This document shows, one piece after another, positions 23,409 through 31,211 of a stretch of 33,773 nt of DNA. The stretch's first letter is position 1. Each line of letters starts with the position of its first letter. The DNA is from an uncultured Duganella sp. (GTDB lineage Bacteria; Pseudomonadota; Gammaproteobacteria; Burkholderiales; Burkholderiaceae). The notes beneath the pieces were generated by a model. That model was not told the DNA's origin. It saw only the letters and a list, made by a program, of their open reading frames with translations, and did not search any database. The position numbers and the translations under genes are program-made. Location: positions 1 through 33,773 of the forward strand of contig CAMLSG010000027.1 of assembly GCA_946482635.1 (NCBI GenBank). Direction: 5' to 3'.

Positions 23409-26375
23409 ATGATGCTCCTTACACGTAAAGGGCCAGCCGGTCCTCGTGCGCCTGGACGTTTTGCTTCGAGTCTTGAAGGCAGCTTGGCGAGGGCGTTGCC
23501 GACGATGGACCGGCGCGCATTCCTGAAACGCTCCGGCATTGGAGTCGGCGTCGGGCTGGCGGCCTCGCAGCTTTCGTTGATGCGCAAGGCGCAGGCAAAA
23601 GATCCCGCTGCCGCTGATAGCGGTAGCAAGCAGGTCGTGCGGCGCACGGTCTGCAGCCACTGTTCGGTGGGCTGCGCAGTCGATGCAGTGGTGGAGAACG
23701 GCATCTGGATCCGGCAGGAGCCGGTGTTCGATTCGCCGATCAACCTTGGCGCGCACTGTGCGAAGGGGGCGGCGCTGCGCGAGCATGGGCATGGCGAATA
23801 CCGCCTGAAATATCCCATGAAGCTGGTGAACGGCAAATACCAGCGCATCAGCTGGGACCAGGCCTTGCAGGAAATCTCGGCAAAGATGCTGGACCTGAAA
23901 AAGAAAGATGGCCCGGATTCGGTGTTCTTTGTCGGCTCGTCGAAACACAATAACGAGCAGTCGCAGCTTCTGCGCAAGTTCGTGTCCTTCTTCGGCACCA
24001 ATAACTGCGACCACCAGGCGCGCATCTGCCACTCCACGACGGTGGCCGGCGTGGCGAACACCTGGGGCTACGGCGCCATGACCAACAGCTACAACGATAT
24101 GCAGAACGCCAAGGCGGCCATGTATATCGGCTCCAACGCGGCGGAGGCACACCCGGTTTCCATGCTGCACATGCTGCATTCGAAGGAGAACGGCTGCAAG
24201 ATGATCGTTGTCGATCCGCGCTACACGCGCACGGCGGCCAAATCGGACCAGTACATCCGCATTCGCTCCGGCTCGGACATTCCTTTCCTGTACGGGATGC
24301 TGTGGCATATCTTCAAGAACGGCTGGGAAGACAAGGAATACATTGCCGCCCGCGTCTATGGCATGGACAAAGTGCGCGAGGAAGTCGCCAAGTGGACGCC
24401 GGACAAGGTGGAAGAAGCTTGCGGCGTGCCGGAAGCCCAGGTGCTGCAGGCGGCAGAGACGATGGCGAAGAACCGTCCGTCCACCGTGGTGTGGTGCATG
24501 GGCCAGACGCAGCATTCGATCGGCAACGCGATCGTGCGCGCTTCCTGCATCCTGCAGCTCGCGCTGGGGAATGTCGGCAAGAGCGGCGGCGGCACCAATA
24601 TCTTCCGTGGCCACGACAATGTGCAGGGCGCGACCGACGTCGGCCCGAATCCCGATTCGCTGCCGGCTTACTACGGCCTGGCGACCGGCGCATGGAAGCA
24701 CTGGTGCGCGGTGTGGGGCGTCGATTACGAATGGGTCAAGAGCCAGTTTGCCTCGCAGGCCATGATGGAAAAATCCGGCACTACCGTGTCGCGCTGGGTC
24801 GATGCGGTGCTGGAGAAAAATGAGCTGATCGACCAGGACAGCAACGTCAAGGCGGTCTTCTTCTGGGGCCATGCGCCGAACTCGCAAACGCGGGGCCTGG
24901 AAATGAAGAAAGCGATGGACAAGCTGGAAATGCTGGTCGTGATCGATCCGTATCCCTCCGCTACGGCCGCCATGGCCGCGATGAAGGTGGAGGGACAGGA
25001 AGTTAACCCGAACCGCGCCGTCTACCTGCTGCCGGCTGCCACACAGTTCGAAACTTCCGGTTCGGTGACTGCCTCCAACCGTTCGGTGCAATGGCGCGAA
25101 AAGGTAATCGAACCGCTGTTCGAATCGCGCACGGACCACATGATCATGTACCAGCTGGCGGAAAAGCTTGGCTTTGGCAAGCAGCTGGTGGCGAAACTGA
25201 AACTGGTACCGGGCAAGGGCAATATGATGGAGCCGGAGCCGGAATCGATGCTGCGCGAGATCAACCGCGGCAGCTGGACCATCGGCTATACCGGCCAGTC
25301 GCCGGAGCGCCTCAAGGCGCACATGCGCAATATGCACATGTTCGACGTGAAAACCTTGCGCTGCAAAGGCGGCAAGGATGCCGAAACGGGCTACGACCTG
25401 ACCGGCGATTATTTCGGCCTGCCGTGGCCTTGCTACGGCACGCCTGAGCTCAAGCACCCCGGCTCGGCCAACCTGTACGACAACACCCAGCATGTGATGG
25501 ATGGCGGCGGCAATTTCCGCGCCAACTTCGGCGTGGAGCGCGATGGCGTGAACCTGCTGGCGGAGGATGGCTCTTTCTCCAAGGGGGCTGATATTACGAC
25601 GGGCTATCCGGAATTCGACCACGTCCTGATGAAAAAGCTGGGCTGGTGGGATGAATTGACTGACGCCGAAAAACTGGCGGCGGAAGGCAAGAACTGGAAG
25701 ACCGACCTGTCCGGCGGCATCCAGCGCGTGTGCCTGAAGGTGCATGGCGTGCACCCCTTCGGCAACGCCAAGGCGCGCGCGGTAGTGTGGAACTTCCCCG
25801 ATCCCGTGCCGCTGCACCGCGAGCCGCTGTTCGGCACGCGACCCGACCTCGTGGCCAAGTATCCGACCCACGACGACAAGAAAGCCTTCTGGCGCATGCC
25901 GACCCTGTACAAGACCGTGCAGCAGAAGGCAATCAACGATGGCCTGGCGCAGAAATTCCCGATCATCCTGACTTCCGGGCGCTTGGTGGAATACGAGGGC
26001 GGTGGCGAAGAGACGCGTTCCAATCCATGGCTGGCGGAGCTGCAGCAGGAGAACTTCGTCGAGATCAATCCGAAGGCAGCGTCCGAACGCGGCATCCGCA
26101 ACGGCGACTACGTGATCGTATCGACGCCGACCGGGGCGCGCATCAAGGTGCGGGCGCTGGTGACGCAGCGCGTGGGCGTGGACACAGCCTTCATTCCCTT
26201 CCACTTCTCGGGCTGGTGGCAGGGCAAGGACATGCTGGAATACTACCCGGAAGGCGCGGCGCCGATTGTGCGCGGCGAGGCGGTCAACACGGCCACGACT
26301 TACGGCTATGACTCGGTCACCATGATGCAGGAGACCAAGACCACCATCTGCAATATCGAACGCTTCGCGGGCTGA
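23409..26375 (+). CDS. fdhA: Periplasmic formate dehydrogenase, catalytic alpha subunit (molybdopterin)
   Basis: 988 residues. A Tat signal (MDRRAFLKRSG, Arg35-Arg36) is preceded by a ~33-residue extension. The [4Fe-4S] cluster has Cys82, Cys85, Cys89 and Cys117, followed by the conserved Lys119. The active-site motif ARICHS places Cys207 at the Mo/W ligand, coded by TGC, so this is a cysteine and not a selenocysteine enzyme. The bis-MGD-binding domains follow to the end (NGDYVIVSTPTGARIKVRA near the C-terminus). It oxidises formate to CO2 on the periplasmic side. GGAGGG at 23399-23404 supports an ATG at 23409 or 23412; a GTG at 23397 is less likely. The beta gene begins 10 bases later. Confidence 0.95.
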   Translation: MMLLTRKGPAGPRAPGRFASSLEGSLARALPTMDRRAFLKRSGIGVGVGLAASQLSLMRKAQAKDPAAADSGSKQVVRRTVCSHCSVGCAVDAVVENGIWIRQEPVFDSPINLGAHCAKGAALREHGHGEYRLKYPMKLVNGKYQRISWDQALQEISAKMLDLKKKDGPDSVFFVGSSKHNNEQSQLLRKFVSFFGTNNCDHQARICHSTTVAGVANTWGYGAMTNSYNDMQNAKAAMYIGSNAAEAHPVSMLHMLHSKENGCKMIVVDPRYTRTAAKSDQYIRIRSGSDIPFLYGMLWHIFKNGWEDKEYIAARVYGMDKVREEVAKWTPDKVEEACGVPEAQVLQAAETMAKNRPSTVVWCMGQTQHSIGNAIVRASCILQLALGNVGKSGGGTNIFRGHDNVQGATDVGPNPDSLPAYYGLATGAWKHWCAVWGVDYEWVKSQFASQAMMEKSGTTVSRWVDAVLEKNELIDQDSNVKAVFFWGHAPNSQTRGLEMKKAMDKLEMLVVIDPYPSATAAMAAMKVEGQEVNPNRAVYLLPAATQFETSGSVTASNRSVQWREKVIEPLFESRTDHMIMYQLAEKLGFGKQLVAKLKLVPGKGNMMEPEPESMLREINRGSWTIGYTGQSPERLKAHMRNMHMFDVKTLRCKGGKDAETGYDLTGDYFGLPWPCYGTPELKHPGSANLYDNTQHVMDGGGNFRANFGVERDGVNLLAEDGSFSKGADITTGYPEFDHVLMKKLGWWDELTDAEKLAAEGKNWKTDLSGGIQRVCLKVHGVHPFGNAKARAVVWNFPDPVPLHREPLFGTRPDLVAKYPTHDDKKAFWRMPTLYKTVQQKAINDGLAQKFPIILTSGRLVEYEGGGEETRSNPWLAELQQENFVEINPKAASERGIRNGDYVIVSTPTGARIKVRALVTQRVGVDTAFIPFHFSGWWQGKDMLEYYPEGAAPIVRGEAVNTATTYGYDSVTMMQETKTTICNIERFAG

Positions 26376-26385
26376 GGAGATTGCC

Positions 26386-26988
26386 ATGGCACGGATGAAA
26401 TTCATTTGCGACACGGAGCGCTGCATCGAGTGCAACGCCTGTGCGACGGCGTGCAAGAACGAGCACGAAGTGCCCTGGGGCGTGAACCGGCGCCGGGTGG
26501 TGACCATCAACGATGGCATCATCGGGCAGGAAAAGTCGGTCTCGGTGGCGTGCATGCATTGCTCGGATGCGCCTTGCATGGCGGTGTGCCCGGTCGACTG
26601 CTTCTACCGCACCGAAGAGGGCGTGGTCCTGCATAACAAGGATGCCTGCATCGGCTGTGGATACTGTTCCTACGCTTGCCCGTTCGGCGCGCCGCAGTTC
26701 CCGTCCAACGGAACCTTTGGCCTGCGCGGCAAGATGGACAAGTGCACCTTCTGCGCGGGCGGCCCGGAAGAAAACGGCTCGCAGGAAGAGTTCGAGAAAT
26801 ATGGCCGCAACCGGCTGGCCGAGGGCAAGCTGCCGGCTTGCGCCGAAATGTGTTCGACCAAGGCGCTGCTGGGCGGCGATGGCGACGTGGTGGCGGATAT
26901 CTTCCGCACCCGCGTCGTCACGCGCGGCAAGGGCAGCGAAGTCTGGGGCTGGGGCACGGCTTACGGCAAACCGGAGGCAAAGTCATGA
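26386..26988 (+). CDS. fdhB: Formate dehydrogenase iron-sulfur beta subunit (FDH3-type)
   Basis: 200 residues with four cysteine clusters: CIECNACATAC (from residue 13 in CDTERC), CMHCSDAPCMAVCP, CIGCGYCSYACPFG and CTFC with CAEMCSTKAL. It carries electrons from the catalytic subunit to the membrane cytochrome. It lacks its own signal peptide and should be exported with the alpha subunit. The short length matches FDH3-type beta subunits, which lack the C-terminal membrane helix of E. coli FdnH. An ATGA overlap couples it to the next small gene. Confidence 0.95.
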   Translation: MARMKFICDTERCIECNACATACKNEHEVPWGVNRRRVVTINDGIIGQEKSVSVACMHCSDAPCMAVCPVDCFYRTEEGVVLHNKDACIGCGYCSYACPFGAPQFPSNGTFGLRGKMDKCTFCAGGPEENGSQEEFEKYGRNRLAEGKLPACAEMCSTKALLGGDGDVVADIFRTRVVTRGKGSEVWGWGTAYGKPEAKS

Positions 26989-27206
26989 AGCTCTATCTGA
27001 TAGTGCTTCTGGCGCTGGCCGGCTGCGGCGAAGTTTCGCAGTCGAAGCAGGGCAGTGCGGTGAATCGCGGCGACGAGCCAGGATACAAGGGAGCCCGCAC
27101 GGCGCAGGTGGCCAAGGGCTGGACGCCGGGCGACAAGGCTTCCTGGGACAAGCAGGTGCGCGAGCGCGGGCAGCTGCAGAATGAGTACGTGAAGACCAAC
27201 CGTTAG
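26985..27206 (+). CDS. Small lipoprotein in formate dehydrogenase operon
   Basis: 73 residues. The signal MKLYLIVLLALAGCG has a lipobox (LAGC) with Cys14 as the lipidation site. The mature part is small and polar (GWTPGDKASWDKQVRERGQ) with no known cofactor motif. GGAGG at 26972-26976 lies inside the end of the beta gene, and the ATG overlaps the beta stop. It sits between the beta and gamma subunits. A role in anchoring or assembly can be guessed from position only. Confidence 0.8.
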   Translation: MKLYLIVLLALAGCGEVSQSKQGSAVNRGDEPGYKGARTAQVAKGWTPGDKASWDKQVRERGQLQNEYVKTNR

Positions 27207-27217
27207 GGAGGTTCGCC

Positions 27218-28360
27218 ATGAAACGATGGTTGGCAATGCTGGCCGTGGCACTCGCAGCCGGCACGTCACTTGCGGCGGACGCTCCCGCACCGAGGCAGCC
27301 GGCTGCCCCGGCGTCGCCTGCGGCCACGACTGAGGCTCCGCGCGTCGAATCGGTCGATATCCTCAACCAGAACCAAGCCGAACGCACGCGCGACCAGCCC
27401 GGCAATAATGCGCCCGTCTGGCGCAAGGTGGTGGCAGGGGACGCGCACTACAGCAGCCTGCCATACCCCGAGGCCGGTGTGCTGATCCAGCCCAAGGCCC
27501 AACTCCCTGGACAGCCCGTGGCGACGACTGCAGGCGAGGCCTGGCGCCGCTTCCGCAATGGCCCCATGATCGGCATCGGCGGCTGGCTCATCCTCGGTGT
27601 CATCGCGATCCTGGCGGCCATGTACTTCGGCAAAGGCCAGATCAAGGTGCATTCACCGCCAACCGGCCGCAAGATCCAGCGCTTCACGCCAACGGAGCGC
27701 TTTGTGCATTGGACGACGGCCATTACCTTCGTGCTGCTCGCTGTTTCCGGCCTGTGCATGATGTTCGGTAAATTCGTGCTGATGCCCATCATCGGCCACG
27801 CCCTGTTCGGCTACCTGACCTACGCCCTGAAAACCATCCACAATTTCGTCGGCCCCTTGTTCACGGTCTCGATCATCGTCACCTTCATCCTGTTCGTGAA
27901 AGACAATTTCCCGATCGCCGCCGACATCAAATGGCTGGCCCGGCTGGGCGGCATGTTTGGAGGAGGGCATGCTCCTGCCGGACGCTTCAATGCCGGCGAA
28001 AAGCTCTGGTTCTGGGGCGGCGTCACCTTGCTCGGCCTGGTTGCCAGCGGTTCCGGCTTTGTGCTCGACAAGCTGGTCCCCAACCTCGAATACACCCGCT
28101 TCATGATGCAGGGTGCGAACCTGCTGCACATTACGGCCACCGTGCTGATGATGGCCTTCGCGCTGGGCCACATCTACCTCGGCACCATTGGCATGGAAGG
28201 CGCTTACAAAGCCATGCGAGAAGGTTATGTGGACGACGCCTGGGCGCGCGAACACCACGATATCTGGTACCAGGAAGTGGTGGATGGCAAAGTGCCGCGC
28301 GTGCGTGCCCCGGAGCACGATGGCGAGACGGTGCCGCCACCCGCGCCCAAGACAGTCTAA
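27218..28360 (+). CDS. Formate dehydrogenase cytochrome b gamma subunit
   Basis: 380 residues. A Sec-type signal (to ~residue 20) is followed by a ~95-residue Pro/Ala-rich periplasmic region and then about five membrane helices (GGWLILGVIAILAAMYFG; FVHWTTAITFVLLAVSGL; a third near TIHNFVGPLF; FWGGVTLLGLVASGSGF; ITATVLMMAFALGHIYLG). Histidines in ERFVHW, TIHNFVG, NLLHITA and GHIYLG are candidate heme b ligands, as in FdnI/FdoI. It would pass electrons from the beta subunit to quinone. E. coli FdnI is ~217 residues, so the N-terminal part is an added domain. GGGAGG precedes the ATG. Confidence 0.93.
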   Translation: MKRWLAMLAVALAAGTSLAADAPAPRQPAAPASPAATTEAPRVESVDILNQNQAERTRDQPGNNAPVWRKVVAGDAHYSSLPYPEAGVLIQPKAQLPGQPVATTAGEAWRRFRNGPMIGIGGWLILGVIAILAAMYFGKGQIKVHSPPTGRKIQRFTPTERFVHWTTAITFVLLAVSGLCMMFGKFVLMPIIGHALFGYLTYALKTIHNFVGPLFTVSIIVTFILFVKDNFPIAADIKWLARLGGMFGGGHAPAGRFNAGEKLWFWGGVTLLGLVASGSGFVLDKLVPNLEYTRFMMQGANLLHITATVLMMAFALGHIYLGTIGMEGAYKAMREGYVDDAWAREHHDIWYQEVVDGKVPRVRAPEHDGETVPPPAPKTV

Positions 28361-28370
28361 GGAGCATGCC

Positions 28371-28700
28371 ATGAACAAGCCCATCTTCGCCCTGGTACTG
28401 CTGGCCGTATCCTGCACAGCGCAAGCCAAGCTGCCAGCGCCCACTGAAGAGCAAAAAGCCGCCGCCGCCGCAACCAAGGACAAGCAAGCCTGGACCGACA
28501 AGGTTGCCGCCTACAAGCTATGCCTGGCGCAAGATCGCGTCGCAGCCCATTATTTCAAGACGAAGGGAAGCGGCGGCAAGCCATCGGCCGCGCTGCCGGC
28601 GTGTGCCGATCCGGGACCGTACGTTGCCCAGGTGGCAGCCAGCAAGGAAGTTGGCGTCGCCGATTCGAAGCCCGTGCCCGAGGCTGGCAAGAAGAAATAA
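28371..28700 (+). CDS. Small exported protein at end of formate dehydrogenase operon
   Basis: 109 residues starting at 28371, with AAGGAG (28359-28364) 6 bases upstream. It has a Sec signal (MNKPIFALVLLAVSCTAQA), then a Lys/Ala-rich helical region and two Cys in the mature part (YKLCLAQDRVAAHYF and LPACADPGPYV) that could form a disulfide. It is the last gene of the operon, before a terminator. I do not recognise a named family, though the layout (exported, Cys pair, low complexity) recurs in such loci. Confidence 0.75.
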   Translation: MNKPIFALVLLAVSCTAQAKLPAPTEEQKAAAAATKDKQAWTDKVAAYKLCLAQDRVAAHYFKTKGSGGKPSAALPACADPGPYVAQVAASKEVGVADSKPVPEAGKKK

Positions 28701-28704
28701 AGAA

Positions 28705-28724
28705 AAACCCGCCGCAGCGGGTTT
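28705..28724. terminator. Bidirectional rho-independent terminator
   Basis: AAACCCGC (28705-28712), loop CGCA, GCGGGTTT (28717-28724). On the minus strand the stem is followed by a T-rich run (GGGTTTTTCTTT), a strong terminator for the PEP-CTERM gene. On the plus strand it ends the formate dehydrogenase operon less strongly. Confidence 0.85.
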
Positions 28725-28746
28725 CCACGGGGGGAGTGGTTGCGGC

Positions 28747-29298
28747 TTAGCCCAGCTTGTCGTTGGACTTGCGACGGGAAGCCAGGCCCAGCAGGCCAAC
28801 GCCTACCAGCAGCATCGCATAGGTAGCTGGTTCCGGAATCGGAGCCGCCAGGTTCAGGTTACCGGCATAGGAACCGCCCATGCCAGCAATGGCTGTGCTG
28901 CCAGTGACCGTAAAGCCATAGTTACCCGACATCAGGGCATCGATCGGGAAGAATTCGATGCCGGAAGAAGTGTCGAAAGTAGTGGCAAGTGCAGTCTGGC
29001 TGCTGTCGGCTTCGACTTTGAAGAACTCAATGCCAGTGATGCCATAGTTCGCCAGGCGGGAACCATCGATCCAGGTCTTGCCCACGACGACCGAACCGCT
29101 GGCATAGCTGGCGTTCTGGTCCACCGAGAACAGATAAGTGTCGATATAGTCCCCTGCCGTTGCGTGCAGGGCGCCAAAGATGGCATTGCCTGCAGCATCA
29201 AAGGTCAGGGTGGTTTGTGCCATGGCGCCGGAGCTGGCGAACAGCCCGGCGGATAGCATCAATGTACCGGCTACCTTGCTAAGAAACGCTTTCTTCAT
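28747..29298 (-). CDS. PEP-CTERM protein (FxDxF-like)
   Basis: 183 residues. An N-terminal signal peptide (cleavage after AMA, near residue 27) is followed by a beta-rich domain with YIDTYLFSV (51-59), similar to the FxDxF motif with Tyr in the aromatic positions. The C-terminus holds a proper PEP motif (155-157, in PIPEPATYAM), a hydrophobic helix, then SRRKSNDKLG. Exosortase would cleave and anchor it, but none is in this window. AAGGGG precedes the ATG at 8 bases on the minus strand. It converges on the formate dehydrogenase operon and shares its terminator. Confidence 0.88.
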   Translation of the reverse strand: MKKAFLSKVAGTLMLSAGLFASSGAMAQTTLTFDAAGNAIFGALHATAGDYIDTYLFSVDQNASYASGSVVVGKTWIDGSRLANYGITGIEFFKVEADSSQTALATTFDTSSGIEFFPIDALMSGNYGFTVTGSTAIAGMGGSYAGNLNLAAPIPEPATYAMLLVGVGLLGLASRRKSNDKLG

Positions 29299-29772
29299 GT
29301 TAATACCCCTTGAGATAGTGTTGTTGTGAAGGTGAAGCGGTGTCAGCGCGCAAGAGATTGCCTGGTTATATCGTCAGTGGCCTGCTGAAAACATAACCTT
29401 TCCTGCTTGCCAACGACGATCAATATAGCCCACCCCCTTCGGTAATTAGTTCATTAATGAAGTGTGTATGTTTTCAAGCGCACAAAGCTCGACCGCACTC
29501 GCGGGGCACGGGAAAAGCGCTGGAAAACGTCAAGGGAAAAATTTTTGCGTGCTCGAGCCTGCAAGGCTTGAAAGCCACATTTCGTAGGCCGATTCCGACA
29601 GGAACAAGAGCCGAACTGACGGGGGAATTGTGAGCAAACGCACCGTGTGCAACGGGGCCGGGAAATAAGATGGAAGCGTGATCGAAGCGCCCAGCGCTCA
29701 TCTACCAGACACCCTGGCCGGCTTCTGCCGCAGCGAGGCACCCGGCCCAAAAACAGAATACGGAGGCCTATC
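29299..29772. other. 474-base region with no convincing gene
   Basis: The left part must carry the leftward promoter of the PEP-CTERM gene and the right part the promoter of the 51-residue gene at 29773. No clear -35/-10 pair could be assigned. It holds AAAAATTTTT (near 29537-29546) and small hairpins such as GGCTTGAAAGCC. A 58-codon frame at 29457-29633 lacks a ribosome site. A long leader or a small RNA is possible but not shown. Confidence 0.4.
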
Positions 29773-29928
29773 ATGACCCAGACCAACCACCCATCCAAGT
29801 ACGTGGTAAGGGAGTACCTCGAACGTCGTTCTCAGGCAGTCAAACCACCTCCATCGCCAGAGGAGATTCGCCGTCAGCTGGGCTGGGGTTTGATGTTGTT
29901 CGAGCCGAAGATGGAAACCGGGCGCTAG
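29773..29928 (+). CDS. Small hypothetical protein (51 aa)
   Basis: 51 residues, with CGGAGG (29761-29766) 6 bases before the ATG. It is charged, without a signal or membrane helix: SKYVVREYLERRSQ then PPPSPEEIRRQLGWGLM. The PPSPEEIRRQLGW part looks like a short amphipathic helix. I do not recognise the family. A strong terminator follows 19 bases after the stop, so it may be a single-gene unit. The good ribosome site and terminator make a real gene likely. Confidence 0.7.
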   Translation: MTQTNHPSKYVVREYLERRSQAVKPPPSPEEIRRQLGWGLMLFEPKMETGR

Positions 29929-29947
29929 ACCCCCGTACTACACACTG

Positions 29948-29972
29948 ACCCGCCGCCTGGCGGGTTTTTTTT
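29948..29972 (+). terminator. Strong rho-independent terminator
   Basis: ACCCGCC (29948-29954), loop GCCT, GGCGGGT (29959-29965), then a run of eight T (29965-29972). It ends the 51-residue gene's transcript and insulates the following operon. Confidence 0.92.
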
Positions 29973-30067
29973 CGCCGTTCGCTGAAATCTTCGCCATTCA
30001 CCGAGCCGCCGCCGCCATTCACCGAAAAGCCATTTCGCGGCCTGCTGCACCCCGGTATCGTTCATCC
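29973..30067. promoter_or_regulatory. Direct-repeat array, likely LytTR (AlgR-like) binding sites
   Basis: CGCCATTCACCGA occurs exactly twice, at 29992-30004 and 30013-30025 (period 21). A close third copy, CGCCGTTCGCTGA, is at 29973-29985 (10 of 13 match, period 19). A fourth partial match, CGTTCATCC, is at 30059-30067, about two periods further. LytTR regulators bind direct repeats about two helical turns apart, and the AlgR site CCGTTCGTC resembles these. The operon just downstream ends with a LytTR regulator, so autoregulation is likely; this is inference from spacing and motif. Confidence 0.6.
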
Positions 30068-30090
30068 ATCCAATCAACGGGGAGCAAAAA

Positions 30091-30447
30091 ATGAGCAAAC
30101 AAATGGAATCACGCAGCCAACTGCTCTGGGGCCTGATCGTGATCGCCGTCGGCGTGCTGTTCCTGACCGATATCGAGATTCCGCCAGTTGGCCAACTGTG
30201 GCGCTACTGGCCTTTCCTGGCGATGGCCTTCGGCGCCGTCAAACTGATTCCACCGACCACGCCGAAGCATGTAGTGGATGGCCTGTGCCATATCGCTTTC
30301 GCCGGCTGGTTCTACATGTCGTTCGAACATATCTGGGGCCTGACTTTCCACAATAGCTGGCCCATCCTGGTCATCATCGCCGGCATTTGCCTGCTGGTGC
30401 AGCCAGTTGTGATTAAATACAGCGCCAATAAGGAGGAGAACCAATAA
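30091..30447 (+). CDS. LiaI/DUF5668-like small membrane protein
   Basis: 118 residues with about four hydrophobic segments (LLWGLIVIAVGVLFLTDIEI; LWRYWPFLAMAFGAVKLI; the CHIAFAGWFY region; SWPILVIIAGICLLVQPVV). The pattern LLWGLIVIAVGVLFL...WRYWP resembles the LiaF N-terminal/DUF5668 membrane domain, in which helices are separated by Trp-Pro turns. GGGGAG lies upstream. Its stop overlaps the ATG of the next gene (TAATG). It probably works with the LiaF-like protein in sensing membrane state. Confidence 0.8.
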   Translation: MSKQMESRSQLLWGLIVIAVGVLFLTDIEIPPVGQLWRYWPFLAMAFGAVKLIPPTTPKHVVDGLCHIAFAGWFYMSFEHIWGLTFHNSWPILVIIAGICLLVQPVVIKYSANKEENQ

Positions 30448-31211
30448 TGCGTAACCGCAACCGCAGCCATCGCGAACGTAATACCGCATCCCAGATGCTG
30501 ATCGGCGCCGGCGTCATCCTGGCCGGCTTCCTGTTCCTGATCGATAACCTGGGCTGGATCGACCTGGACATGCGGGTGCACTTCTGGCCCTTCATCCTGA
30601 TGGTCGTTGGCGCCTCGACCCTGGCAAACGCGCCGCGGCGCGGCAGTGGGGCAGCAGTAGCCGGCATTTTCATGATCGGCTTTGGCGCCTTGTCGCTGCT
30701 GAAAGGCCTGGGCCTGATCTACATCAGCTGGAAAGTCATCTTCCCGATCGGGATTATTGGCCTGGGCTTGATGATGGTGTTTCGTGCCAGCAAGCGCAGC
30801 AAGCAATCGTCGGCCACTGGCGAAGAAGCCAGCGGCTATGCCCAGGACGCTTCCATCTTCGGGGTGGACGAGGGCGAAACTGGGGAGCGTGTGCTCGACC
30901 TGACAGCCATCCTCGGCGGCGTGCAGCGCAAGGTCACGACCCAGGACTTCCGTGGCGGCGATTTGAGCAGCATCATGGGCGGCATCGACCTGGACATGCG
31001 CACTGCCTCGCTGAACGGCACAGCTGTCGTGAACGTGTTTGCGCTGATGGGCGGCATCTCGATCAAGGTGCCGACCGACTGGACGGTGGAACTGGAAGGC
31101 ACGCCAGTCCTGGGCGGCTTCGATGAAAAGACCATGGAGCCAAAAGACAACAGCAAGCGCCTGGTGATTCGCGGTACCGCCATCATGGGCGGCGTGGAAA
31201 TCCGTAACTGA
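30447..31211 (+). CDS. LiaF-like membrane protein
   Basis: 254 residues. The N-terminal ~115 residues hold four membrane helices of the same type as the previous protein (IGAGVILAGFLFLIDNLGWI; HFWPFILMVVGASTLA). The C-terminal ~115 residues form the LiaF-C-type beta domain with repeated Gly-Gly turns (LTAILGGVQRKV; SSIMGGIDLDMR; FALMGGISIKVP; TAIMGGVEIRN), as in 'cell wall-active antibiotics response' proteins. In Firmicutes, LiaF inhibits a two-component system. Here it sits just before a LytS-type kinase and overlaps its start (31211). The same inhibitory role is an inference. Confidence 0.85.
   Translation: MRNRNRSHRERNTASQMLIGAGVILAGFLFLIDNLGWIDLDMRVHFWPFILMVVGASTLANAPRRGSGAAVAGIFMIGFGALSLLKGLGLIYISWKVIFPIGIIGLGLMMVFRASKRSKQSSATGEEASGYAQDASIFGVDEGETGERVLDLTAILGGVQRKVTTQDFRGGDLSSIMGGIDLDMRTASLNGTAVVNVFALMGGISIKVPTDWTVELEGTPVLGGFDEKTMEPKDNSKRLVIRGTAIMGGVEIRN

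Noticed and set aside
23205..26579. 1124-residue open frame on the minus strand
   Set aside because: Antisense to the formate dehydrogenase alpha gene, whose domains are unmistakable. The frame is a His/Arg-rich codon shadow.
29299..29460. Sigma-54 promoter for the PEP-CTERM gene at 28747
   Set aside because: TGGCAAG is seen on the minus strand but no TTGC-type -12 element follows at the right spacing.
29457..29633. 58-residue plus-strand frame in the gene-poor region
   Set aside because: No ribosome site before the ATG and no recognisable pattern.
29454..29798. 114-residue minus-strand frame in the gene-poor region
   Set aside because: Arg/Cys-rich composition without domain, start site or operon context; it also overlaps the better-supported 51-residue gene.
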